This document shows, one piece after another, positions 1 to 6,396 of a stretch of DNA of 8,921 nt. The stretch lies in the NCBI GenBank assembly GCA_039182715.1, contig JBCDBY010000191.1, positions 1 through 8,921 of the forward strand. Direction: 5' to 3'. Below the pieces are notes generated by a model. The model did no database searches, was not told the origin of the DNA, and worked only from the letters and a program-made list of their open reading frames with translations. How positions within the stretch are numbered: position 1 is the first letter of the stretch; every line of letters begins with the position of its first letter. This stretch comes from JBCDBY01 sp039182715. Lineage in GTDB: Bacteria; Planctomycetota; PLA2. Made by a program: the position numbers and the translations under genes.

Positions 1-373
1 CCGGCCGGCGCGGCCTGTAGCCGCCGCGTAGGGAGCGCTGGATGGCCCAGCGGCCGAGTCGGCCTGCCCGCACGTTGGAAACGACGCGCTGGTTGGGGAC
101 GAGGCGGTGGTCCTGATGGACGAAGCCGGTGCGGGCGCGCAGGGCGCGCAGCTCGCGCGGATTCAGGGTGGAAAGGTCGCGGCCGTCGACCGACACGGTG
201 CCGGTCGACGGCCGCAGGGCGCCGATCAGGAGGCGCAGGAGCGTGGTCTTGCCCGCTCCGCTCGGCCCCACGATGCCGACGCGTTCCCCCGGCTCGACGC
301 GCAGGTCGACGCCGGAGACCGCGGCTTCCTCCCGGAAGAGTACGGAGACGTCCTCCAGGAGGTAGCTGCTCAC
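1..373 (-). CDS. PhnC-type ABC transporter ATP-binding protein (3' part cut by window edge)
   Basis: This is the cytoplasmic ATPase of an oxyanion importer of the phosphonate/phosphite/selenate-type ABC family. The visible 124 residues hold the Walker A loop GPSGAGKTT (residues 36-44) and a Q-loop region beginning FVHQDHRLVPNQ (Gln87). The stretch NVRAGRLGRW (100-109) is characteristic of PhnC relatives. The ABC signature, Walker B and H-loop would lie beyond the left edge. The start is taken as GTG at 373-371, which overlaps the stop of the upstream solute-binding protein gene as GTGA, so the two are probably translationally coupled. A permease gene (PhnE type) would be expected next, outside the window. 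Family membership is clear; the transported substrate is inferred only. Confidence 0.9.
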   Translation of the reverse strand, partial: MSSYLLEDVSVLFREEAAVSGVDLRVEPGERVGIVGPSGAGKTTLLRLLIGALRPSTGTVSVDGRDLSTLNPRELRALRARTGFVHQDHRLVPNQRVVSNVRAGRLGRWAIQRSLRGGYRPRRP

Positions 374-1239
374 TTGCGCGCGAGCCCGAGCTTCTCGGCC
401 GTCGCGAGGATGTTGTCGAAGTCCGAGTTCTTGGCCGGAATCATCTTGCCGCGGAGGAAGCTCTTCTCGCAGAGGTCGCCGGGCATCGCGAGGAACGCCT
501 TGGTCAGCTTGGCGGTGAAACCGTCGCCGAACTCCGCGTCCAGATCACCGCGCACGGTGAAGTTGTAGTCGGCGTAGAAGGGCGTCTTCCAGAGGACGAC
601 GGTGTTCGCCTTCTCTTCCGGCGCCGCCTTGTCGTAGGTCTTGTAGCTGAGCGCGCCCACGTCGAACGAGCCGCTGTTGACGGCGGCGATCGTGTTGGTG
701 TGCGTGCCGGAAAAGCCGATCGCGCCGAAGAACTTGTCGGGGGCATCCCCGGTGTTCTCGCGGATGAAGTACTCCGGCATGAGGCGACCCGACGTCGAGC
801 TCTCCGAGCCGAAGGTGAACTTCTTGCCCTTCGCCGCCTCGGGGAAGTTGTCGCCGCCGGTCAGACCGGAGTCCTTGTGGGCGATGAAGTAGCTGAAGTA
901 ATTGGGGTCGGCGTCGCCCTGGGCGATCGCCTTCGCGCCCTCGACCGCGAGGCGCGCCTGCACGCCGGTCAGGCCGCCGAACCAGGCGGCGTGGACGTCG
1001 CCGGTCTTGAAGGCCTGCACGGAGGCGCTGTACTTGGTGACCGGGACGTACTCGACCTTCATGCCGAGCGCCTCGCTCAGGTACTTCGCGACGGGCTCGA
1101 AGCGCGCCGACTGCTCGGACAGCTTCTGGTCGGGGAGCGCGCTGAACTTGAAGACCTTGTCGGCGTTGGCGCTGCTCTCGGCGCCGTCGCCGCAGCCCAG
1201 GGTCGCGAGCGCCATCAGCGCTACACAGAAAATTCGCAT
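370..1239 (-). CDS. PhnD-type oxyanion ABC transporter solute-binding lipoprotein (phosphonate or selenate clade)
   Basis: This 289-residue protein is the extracytoplasmic substrate-binding component of the importer whose ATPase follows it. Residues 1-15 form a short hydrophobic signal ending ATLG-C16. The lipobox is imperfect, but the Cys followed by a polar GDG suggests a lipoprotein. Mature-domain features of the PhnD/phosphonate-binding family are FSALPDQ (32-38), AWFGGLTGVQARL (85-97), and the oxyanion-loop stretch GSESSTSGRLMPEYF (144-158). A second lobe contains a SGSFDVGALSY-like segment. As I recall the families, AWFGGLTGVQAR and STSGRLMPEYFIRENTG resemble the clade annotated as putative selenate-binding more than classical PhnD. 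The ATG at 1239 is preceded by a good Shine-Dalgarno (GAGAGGA, 5-11 bases upstream). Phosphonate, phosphite or phosphate remain possible substrates. Confidence 0.88.
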   Translation of the reverse strand: MRIFCVALMALATLGCGDGAESSANADKVFKFSALPDQKLSEQSARFEPVAKYLSEALGMKVEYVPVTKYSASVQAFKTGDVHAAWFGGLTGVQARLAVEGAKAIAQGDADPNYFSYFIAHKDSGLTGGDNFPEAAKGKKFTFGSESSTSGRLMPEYFIRENTGDAPDKFFGAIGFSGTHTNTIAAVNSGSFDVGALSYKTYDKAAPEEKANTVVLWKTPFYADYNFTVRGDLDAEFGDGFTAKLTKAFLAMPGDLCEKSFLRGKMIPAKNSDFDNILATAEKLGLARK

Positions 1240-1371
1240 CGGATTCCTCTCTCCCTCAAACAGTAAATATCGGGAATTTCGGTCTTAACGTTGGGGCGAA
1301 CGATAATACGCCTGATACGAGGAAACTGGATGCACTTGCGGGCCGGAGGTCACAAGTAAGGTGAGCGGCCC
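1240..1371. promoter_or_regulatory. Divergent intergenic region with an overlapping bidirectional -10-like element
   Basis: This spacer lies between two divergent genes and is clearly AT-richer than its surroundings, mainly over 1256-1325. Position 1302-1307 reads GATAAT on the plus strand, and 1308-1303 reads TATTAT on the minus strand. One short element could therefore serve as -10 for both genes, giving leaders of roughly 55-60 bases each way. I find no convincing -35 on either strand. AAGGTGA at 1358-1364 is a good Shine-Dalgarno for the peptidase gene, and GAGAGG on the minus strand serves the binding-protein gene. Confidence 0.35.
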
Positions 1372-3330
1372 ATGCGGCTCGGACTCGTCCTCTTCACATT
1401 CGCGACGGCGATCGCCGCCCAGGAACTCACCCTGGAGACCGCTTTCTCCCGCCCCGAGGGACCGGTCCCGACGGACTACGCGTTCAGCGGAGATGGTCAG
1501 CGGCTCGCCTATCTGCTCCGCGACGAGCTCGTCGTGCTCGACCTCTCCACGGGCGATCGGCGCGTCGTCGACCGGAAGGTGCGTCAGTTCCGGTGGCGGC
1601 CGGGCACGCACGAGCTGCTGCGCGAAGGGGCCAACGGTTGGAAGCTGGGCGACCGGACGCTGCTGAAGAATCGCCGTCCGCGCGCGCTCCGCTGGGCGCC
1701 GGACGGTCAGCGCTTCGCGTTCGTGGAGGAGGGCGATCTCTGGGTCTATGAGCTGGAGAAGCATGCGGCCCGCCAGGTCACGCGTCGCGCCGGCCCCGGG
1801 CGCCGCTGCGGGCTGCCGGAGTACATGGCGGTCGAGGAGCTGGATCGCAACGAGGGCTACTGGTGGGCGCCCGACTCCCGGCGCATCGCCTACCAGTTCG
1901 TGGACGGCACGCGGGTGCCGCGCTTCTTCATTCCGAACCTGCTCCACAAGCGCAACCTGCCGCGGCCCCAGGAGTACCCGCGCGCGGGCAACCCCAACGT
2001 GGCGTGGGAGCTGCGGCTGGTCGACGTGGAGAGCGGCGCCGACGAGAAGTTGCCGATCGCCGACGAGTACCTCGTGCGCGTCGACTGGTCGCCGCGCGGC
2101 GAGCTCTGGGTGCAGACGAGCAACCGCCTGCAGACCAAGCTGACCGTGCGCCGCGACGGTGAGGTGGTCCGGGAGGAGACGGACGACAAGTGGGTCGCCT
2201 TCCACGACGACCTGCGGCTGCTCGACGATGGGCGCTGGCTGTGGAGCACGGAGGAGAGCGGCTGGCGTCATCTGCTGTTGAACGGCGAGCCGCTGACGTC
2301 GGGCGAGTGGGGCGTGGATCGCGTGGTGCACGCCGACCGCGCGCGCGTCTTCTTCCTCGCGTCGCGCACGAAGCACCACGAGCGGCGGCTCTACAGCGTC
2401 GACTACGCAACGAAGAAGCTGCGGGACTGGACGCCGAAGCCGGGCTGGCACGACGCGCGCCTTTCGCCGGACGGCGCGTGGATCCTGCAACGTTCCTCGC
2501 GCGTCACGCAGACGCCGCACTGGACATTGCGCCACACGCAGCGCGACGAGTTTCACCAGATTGCGGGCGGGCGCCGCCTGCCGGGGCTGCAGGCGCCGGA
2601 GTTTCTCGACATCCCGCAGCCGGCGATGCTCTTCCGCGCGAAGAAGCGCGGCCCCGCGATCATCTACGTCTACGCCGGGCCCGACTCGCAGATCGTGCGC
2701 GACGTCTGGCGGGGCAGTATCGGGCTGTGGCATCAGCGCATGCTGCAGCGCGGCTACAGCGTGCTGATGGTCGATGGGCGCGGTTCCCGCGGAAAGGGCC
2801 GCGCGCACGTGCGACAGGTGCACGGACGGCTCGGCGAGCTCGAGACGATCGACCAGACGGCGGCGGCGCGCTGGCTCGCGAAACAGCCGGAGGTCGATCC
2901 GAAGCGCATCGGCATCTGGGGTTGGTCTTCCGGGGGCACGTTGGCGCTCTTCTGCCTGCAGACGTCGCCCGACGTCTTCGCGGCCGGCGCGTCGATCGCG
3001 CCGGTGACCGACTGGCGCGACTACGACACGACGTACACGGAGCGCTATCTCGGACTGCCGAAGACCAACGCCCCCGCCTACGATCGCAGCTCGCCGATCA
3101 CGACCGCGACGTCGCTGCGCCGCCCGCTGTTCATCGCGCATGGGCTTCGTGATTCCAACGTGCATGCGCGCGGTACCTTCGCCTACGTGGACAAACTCCA
3201 ACGGGAGGGCATCGCCGTCGAGATGGATTTCTATCCGCGCGGCGATCACGGCATCGGCGGTCAGACCGCGTGGGAGCTGATGTTCGGCAAGATCGAGCGG
3301 TTCTTCGATCGGGAGCTGGGAGTGAAGTGA
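1372..3330 (+). CDS. Secreted dipeptidyl peptidase IV-like S9 serine peptidase
   Basis: This 652-residue prolyl-oligopeptidase-family enzyme probably removes X-Pro or X-Ala dipeptides from peptide N-termini outside the cytoplasm. Residues 1-16 form a signal peptide (cleavage near AIAA-QE). An eight-bladed-type beta-propeller region follows (about 20-400) with repeated APDGQR, APDSRR and SPDGAW strands. The double Glu that grips the substrate amino terminus is visible in EYMAVEELDR (E155, E156). The alpha/beta-hydrolase domain carries the oxyanion Tyr in YVYAGPDSQ (Y434), nucleophile Ser519 in GWSSGG, S1-pocket residues in WRDYDTTY (Y551, Y555), Asp594 and Asn596 in RDSNVH, and His626 in GDHGIGG. 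The usual nucleophile elbow is GWSYGG, so Tyr to Ser at 520 is a small deviation. It is slightly shorter than human DPP4. A Shine-Dalgarno (AAGGTGA) lies 8 bases before ATG. All catalytic residues are present. Confidence 0.93.
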   Translation: MRLGLVLFTFATAIAAQELTLETAFSRPEGPVPTDYAFSGDGQRLAYLLRDELVVLDLSTGDRRVVDRKVRQFRWRPGTHELLREGANGWKLGDRTLLKNRRPRALRWAPDGQRFAFVEEGDLWVYELEKHAARQVTRRAGPGRRCGLPEYMAVEELDRNEGYWWAPDSRRIAYQFVDGTRVPRFFIPNLLHKRNLPRPQEYPRAGNPNVAWELRLVDVESGADEKLPIADEYLVRVDWSPRGELWVQTSNRLQTKLTVRRDGEVVREETDDKWVAFHDDLRLLDDGRWLWSTEESGWRHLLLNGEPLTSGEWGVDRVVHADRARVFFLASRTKHHERRLYSVDYATKKLRDWTPKPGWHDARLSPDGAWILQRSSRVTQTPHWTLRHTQRDEFHQIAGGRRLPGLQAPEFLDIPQPAMLFRAKKRGPAIIYVYAGPDSQIVRDVWRGSIGLWHQRMLQRGYSVLMVDGRGSRGKGRAHVRQVHGRLGELETIDQTAAARWLAKQPEVDPKRIGIWGWSSGGTLALFCLQTSPDVFAAGASIAPVTDWRDYDTTYTERYLGLPKTNAPAYDRSSPITTATSLRRPLFIAHGLRDSNVHARGTFAYVDKLQREGIAVEMDFYPRGDHGIGGQTAWELMFGKIERFFDRELGVK

Positions 3331-3395
3331 TGGTGGCGACCGCCGGGCCCCGGCCACGGCGTGACGGACGGCGCCTCCCGGAGCGTGCCGCGCGT

Positions 3396-3411
3396 CGATC
3401 GATCGGATAGT
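3396..3411 (+). promoter_or_regulatory. Candidate leaderless-type -10 (GATAGT) with adjacent CGATCGATCG palindrome
   Basis: GATAGT at 3406-3411 matches TATAAT at four of six positions and ends 8 bases before the ATG at 3420, so transcription would begin at or next to the start codon. The 10-base perfect palindrome CGATCGATCG (3396-3405) abuts it and could be an operator, although such palindromes also occur by chance in GC-rich DNA. No clear -35 is present. The rest of the 89-base gap after the peptidase gene holds a short GC-only inverted repeat around 3343-3355 and nothing else I can name. Confidence 0.25.
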
Positions 3412-3419
3412 CTCTGTCC

Positions 3420-3677
3420 ATGGCCACCGTCACCGCGCAACCGACCCCGAACCCCGCCGCCTACAAGTTCACGATCCAGGGGCACACGTTCGACGGGCCG
3501 AAGACGATCGGCAGCGCGGCCGAAGCGAGCGGAACGCCCTTCGAGCCGCTCTTCGCGCTCCCCGGCGTCAAGAGCGTCTTCGCAACCGCCGATTTCGTGA
3601 CGATCACGAAGGACGCGGCGGCGGACTGGGGCGGGATCATTGATTCGGCCACGGAAGCGCTGTCGAGCGCGTTCTAG
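3420..3677 (+). CDS. Stand-alone Nfu/NifU N-terminal (Nfu_N) domain protein
   Basis: This 85-residue soluble protein consists almost wholly of the domain found at the N-terminus of Nfu iron-sulfur scaffold proteins. Family marks are QPTPNPAAYKF (7-17), LFALPGVKSVFATADFVTIT (44-63) and the DW at 69-70. The C-terminal NifU domain with its cluster-binding C-x-x-C pair is absent and the protein has no Cys at all, so it cannot itself bind an Fe-S cluster through cysteines. A role in Fe-S protein assembly or partner recognition is inferred from the family only. The upstream Shine-Dalgarno is weak or absent. It lies 89 bases after the peptidase gene and before an inverted repeat, so it is probably its own transcription unit. 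Confidence 0.82.
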   Translation: MATVTAQPTPNPAAYKFTIQGHTFDGPKTIGSAAEASGTPFEPLFALPGVKSVFATADFVTITKDAAADWGGIIDSATEALSSAF

Positions 3678-3734
3678 AGAAGCTGCGAGCCGAACATCGC
3701 GCTTCCGGCTCGTAGCTCGCAGCCCGCAGCTTCT
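3678..3734. repeat. Nested inverted repeat / possible terminator or dispersed intergenic repeat
   Basis: The structure begins directly after the stop codon of the Nfu_N gene. The arm AGAAGCTGCG (3678-3687) is perfectly complementary to CGCAGCTTCT (3725-3734). GCTGCGAGC (3682-3690) is also complementary to GCTCGCAGC (3715-3723), and CGAGCCG (3686-3692) to CGGCTCG (3706-3712). The right side therefore carries alternative partners for the same left arm, and more than one hairpin can form. There is no run of T after the stem, so a classical intrinsic terminator is not evident. The rest of the spacer (3735-3798) contains an isolated TTGACA at 3734-3739 without a matching -10. Confidence 0.6.
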
Positions 3735-3782
3735 TGACACCGTTGCCCCACCCGCCTTCCCGCCGTTCCGTGAAGACCCCTT

Positions 3783-3788
3783 TATCAT
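3783..3788 (+). promoter_or_regulatory. Candidate -10 (TATCAT) just before the sulfatase-like gene start
   Basis: TATCAT sits in a short AT-rich patch (3780-3790) within GC-rich DNA and ends 10 bases before the GTG at 3799. With usual spacing, transcription would start about four bases before the start codon, giving a nearly leaderless message. This fits the lack of a clear Shine-Dalgarno. No -35 is recognisable at the expected distance. Confidence 0.25.
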
Positions 3789-3798
3789 TACCGGGCTC

Positions 3799-5775
3799 GT
3801 GAACGGGTTCCGGAACACGCTCCTCTGGGTCTGCGGCGTCGCCCTCGCCGTCTACTCGTTGCTCACGCTCGGGGGCTACTTCTACATCGCGAGCCACGAG
3901 AACCACCACGCCCAGGCGCTGTTCGACTACCACTTCTCGGTCATCGTCTCGGTCTACGGCCGCGTCCTGATCGGCTACCTGCTGGCGGGTGCGCTGGCGG
4001 CGTTCGTGCTGCATCCCTTCGTGCGCGGCTGGAAGGCGGGTTTGGCGGCGCTCGGCCTGCTGCTGCTCGGCTTCATCTTCACGCTTACCAACGAGACGCA
4101 CCTGCTCTACGGGCCGACGCAGACGCTCTACTGCACGGTGCACGACGCGATTCCCGCCTCGATCCGCGCGCTCTACTCGCCGGTGCTCATCCAGCTCTTC
4201 GTGCTCGGCCTCTCACTCGCCGCGCTCTACCGCTGGACGAAGCCGGTCGCCTGGACCAAGAAGGGCGCGGTGCTCGGCGTCACGCTGCTCGGCTGGGCGG
4301 CGCTCTCGATCCCGCGCGCGAAAGCGGCGCCGGCGCAGCGGCCGAGCTTCGTGCTCATCGCGACCGACTCGCTGCGCGCCGACCGGCTCTCGTGCAACGG
4401 CTACGCGCGGCCGACGACGCCGCACATCGACAAGCTCGCGGCACGCGGCACCAACTTCACGCAGTGCCTCGTTCCGACGGCGAGCACGCACGAGTCGTGG
4501 GTCACGCTCTTCAGCTCCCGCGAGCCGCGCGAGCACGGCCTGCGTCACATGTTCCCCAGCCGCGAGAAGGTCGCGCAGGTCGAGAAGGACAACGTTTTCC
4601 TGCCGCGCCACCTGCGCGAGCACGGGTACCACACCGCCGCGATCGGCGGCTGGTGCGGCACGACGTTCGACCTCTTCGACACCGGCTTCGAACACGTCGA
4701 CGTTTCGCGCCCGCAGAACCACCGCGGCCTGCTTTGCGAAGCGGCGTTCACGAACCACCTCGTGGCGGCGTCCTTCCTCGACAACCCGGTGGGGCGGCTG
4801 CTGCTCCCCGAGCTGGAGCGCACCTCGTTCACGCGCGGCTCCTCGGCCTTGACCGGCAAGGCGAAGCGCTGGCTGGAAAAGGCGAGCGCCGACGAGCGCC
4901 CCTTCTTCCTGACGATCGTCTACCACGTCACGCACCTGCCCTATTCGGCGAGCCATCCGTACTACCAGCACTACACCGATCCCGACTACCGCGGCCGCAA
5001 CCGCTATCGCATCGACTTCAAGATCGACGACATGATCCAGCGTGGGTTCGACCACGACCTGTCGCCCGAGGAGATGCAGCACATCGTCGACCTGTACGAC
5101 GGCTGCGTCACCGAGTTCGACGATCAGGTCGGCGCCATCATGGCGAAGCTGGAGGAGTTGGGGCTCGCCGAGAACACCATCGTCGGCGTCTGGTCGGATC
5201 ACGGCGACGACCTCTACGAGCACGGAACGACGCTGGGCCACGGCGTGACGCTGTTCGGCGGCGACCAGTCCAACCACGTGCCCGCCGTCTTCGCCGGCCC
5301 CGGCATTCCGCGCCGTCGCGAGAACAAGCTGGTCCGCTCGCAGGATCTGGCGCCGACCTTCCTGCAGTGGCTCGGCGTGCCGGATCGGCCGGAGAGCTGG
5401 AGCGGCGTCGATCTTTCGGGCGAGGTTCCCGAACTGAGCGCGCTGCTCGAGACGAGCTACCTGCTCTACCGCCAGCCGGTGCCCGACCTGCGGCCGGGCG
5501 AGGTCGTGAAGAAGTTCCCGACGTTCGACCGCGCGACGTTTCTCGATCCCGAGTTCGACTTCAATTTCGTGCTGCGCGACGAGTTCGAGCAGGCGCTGGT
5601 CGACACCAAGTGCTTCGCCGTCCGCGAGGGCCGCTGGAAGCTCATTCGCGTGCCGGGCGAGAAGGGGCCGATCGATCGGCTGTTCGATCTGGCCGAAGAC
5701 CCTCAGTGCCGCCGCGATCTCGTGGCGGAGCATCCGGACGTCTACAGAAAGCTCGCCGAGAAACTGCCGCGATGA
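3799..5775 (+). CDS. Membrane-anchored sulfatase/alkaline-phosphatase-fold hydrolase or transferase with Thr at the catalytic Cys position
   Basis: This 658-residue protein has five predicted membrane helices (about 7-27, 48-72, 79-97, 128-147, 155-172). A sulfatase-fold domain follows, probably facing the periplasm. The domain begins SFVLIATDSLRADRL with metal-binding Asp190 and continues to PTASTHESW, where Thr230 occupies the position of the formylglycine Cys of C-x-P-S-R sulfatases. The second metal site is in WSDHGDDLYEHG (D467, H468), followed by GHGVTLFGGD and NHVPAVFAGPG. The five-helix plus catalytic-domain plan recalls LtaS and EptA phosphotransferases, which use Thr. The cyclic reaction and substrate are unknown; a phosphoester or phosphotransfer role is inferred. 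GTG at 3799 is chosen because it directly precedes the first helix. The frame stays open upstream to 3640, but that would overlap the Nfu_N gene and the inverted repeat. Its stop overlaps the next gene as ATGA. Confidence 0.85.
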   Translation: MNGFRNTLLWVCGVALAVYSLLTLGGYFYIASHENHHAQALFDYHFSVIVSVYGRVLIGYLLAGALAAFVLHPFVRGWKAGLAALGLLLLGFIFTLTNETHLLYGPTQTLYCTVHDAIPASIRALYSPVLIQLFVLGLSLAALYRWTKPVAWTKKGAVLGVTLLGWAALSIPRAKAAPAQRPSFVLIATDSLRADRLSCNGYARPTTPHIDKLAARGTNFTQCLVPTASTHESWVTLFSSREPREHGLRHMFPSREKVAQVEKDNVFLPRHLREHGYHTAAIGGWCGTTFDLFDTGFEHVDVSRPQNHRGLLCEAAFTNHLVAASFLDNPVGRLLLPELERTSFTRGSSALTGKAKRWLEKASADERPFFLTIVYHVTHLPYSASHPYYQHYTDPDYRGRNRYRIDFKIDDMIQRGFDHDLSPEEMQHIVDLYDGCVTEFDDQVGAIMAKLEELGLAENTIVGVWSDHGDDLYEHGTTLGHGVTLFGGDQSNHVPAVFAGPGIPRRRENKLVRSQDLAPTFLQWLGVPDRPESWSGVDLSGEVPELSALLETSYLLYRQPVPDLRPGEVVKKFPTFDRATFLDPEFDFNFVLRDEFEQALVDTKCFAVREGRWKLIRVPGEKGPIDRLFDLAEDPQCRRDLVAEHPDVYRKLAEKLPR

Positions 5776-6356
5776 AGATCCCCGACGAACTCGTCCGCAA
5801 CCGCCTCGAAGTCCCGCTCGGAAACTGGAACAGCGAAGACCACCTGCGCGACTCCGCGGTGATCGCGTTGATCGTCGAGCAGGACGGGGCCGACGCGCTG
5901 ATCTTCAACAGGCGCCGGGACGACCTGCCCTATCACCCCGGGCAGATCTGCTTTCCCGGCGGTGCGCGCGACGGGGACGAGACGGCCGTGGATACGGCGC
6001 TGCGCGAGACCTGCGAAGAGATGGGCCTGCCGCGCGAATCGATCGAAGTGCTGGGCCGCATGTGCGACCGCGTCTCGATCGCCGGGTTCAAGGTCGCCTG
6101 TTTCGTCGGGCGCCTCACGGCGGGGCAGACCTACCGGCTGGAAGAGGCCGAGGTCGCGGAAGCGTTCGAGGTGCGCTGCGAGGACTTCCTTCTGCCGGAC
6201 CGATGGGGCTATCGGGCTTCCAACCACAAGCTCGCCCGATTCCGCTCGGTGCCCTATTTCAACCATGACGAAGAGCGCGTGGTTTGGGGCCTGACCGGCA
6301 TCATCCTGCGGGACTTTGTTCAGCAGGTGATGGGGTGGGCGCCGCCTCTGGGCTGA
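5772..6356 (+). CDS. NudL-like Nudix hydrolase, probable CoA pyrophosphatase
   Basis: This 194-residue cytoplasmic Nudix enzyme likely cleaves CoA or a related nucleotide diphosphate to 4'-phosphopantetheine and 3',5'-ADP. The Nudix box spans residues 64-86 in the form G-x5-E-x7-R-E-x2-E-E-x-G-L, with catalytic metal ligands E79, E82 and E83 in RETCEEMG. Immediately before it, FNRRRDDLPYHPGQICFPGG (45-64) matches the extra signature of the CoA-pyrophosphatase (UPF0035/YeaB) subfamily. The length is close to that of E. coli NudL, as recalled. The ATG overlaps the stop of the sulfatase-like gene (ATGA), so the two are probably cotranscribed and translationally coupled. A functional link between the two enzymes is not evident. 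The subfamily call is good; the actual substrate is inferred from the signature. Confidence 0.9.
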   Translation: MKIPDELVRNRLEVPLGNWNSEDHLRDSAVIALIVEQDGADALIFNRRRDDLPYHPGQICFPGGARDGDETAVDTALRETCEEMGLPRESIEVLGRMCDRVSIAGFKVACFVGRLTAGQTYRLEEAEVAEAFEVRCEDFLLPDRWGYRASNHKLARFRSVPYFNHDEERVVWGLTGIILRDFVQQVMGWAPPLG

Positions 6357-6387
6357 TGAATCCGGCCGATTGGGCCGACCGAAAACT

Positions 6388-6393
6388 TATAGT
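6388..6393 (+). promoter_or_regulatory. Candidate -10 (TATAGT) overlapping the start region of the B12-binding gene
   Basis: TATAGT matches TATAAT at five of six positions. It lies 3 bases before the ATG at 6397 and 9 bases before a second in-frame ATG at 6403. With usual spacing, transcription would begin around 6400, which would favour the second ATG and a leader of about three bases. No Shine-Dalgarno and no clear -35 are visible. The gap after the Nudix gene (6357-6396) contains nothing else of note. Confidence 0.3.
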
Positions 6394-6396
6394 GCC

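Noticed and set aside
1285..3357. 690-codon open frame on the minus strand across the whole peptidase gene
   Set aside because: Its translation is dominated by Arg, Ala, Pro and His with no recognisable domain. The plus-strand frame has a signal peptide and full DPP IV catalytic residues. It is an antisense shadow expected in GC-rich coding DNA.
3734..3739. Perfect TTGACA -35 hexamer upstream of the sulfatase-like gene
   Set aside because: The sequence 15-19 bases downstream is GC-rich (around 3755-3762) and has no -10-like hexamer. The hexamer overlaps the end of the inverted repeat and is probably chance.
3640..3798. Longer N-terminus for the sulfatase-like protein from ATG 3640
   Set aside because: It would overlap the end of the Nfu_N gene and translate through the inverted repeat, yielding an Arg-rich segment before the first membrane helix. 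GTG at 3799 fits the membrane topology.
4213..5733. 506-codon minus-strand open frame opposite the sulfatase-like gene
   Set aside because: Low-complexity Arg/Val/Ala/Leu composition with no family motif, opposite a well-supported gene.
4392..5771. Upstream in-frame extension of the Nudix gene by 460 codons
   Set aside because: This is the +1-type shadow of the sulfatase-like gene. The Nudix homology begins only after the ATG at 5772, where the stop/start overlap also lies.
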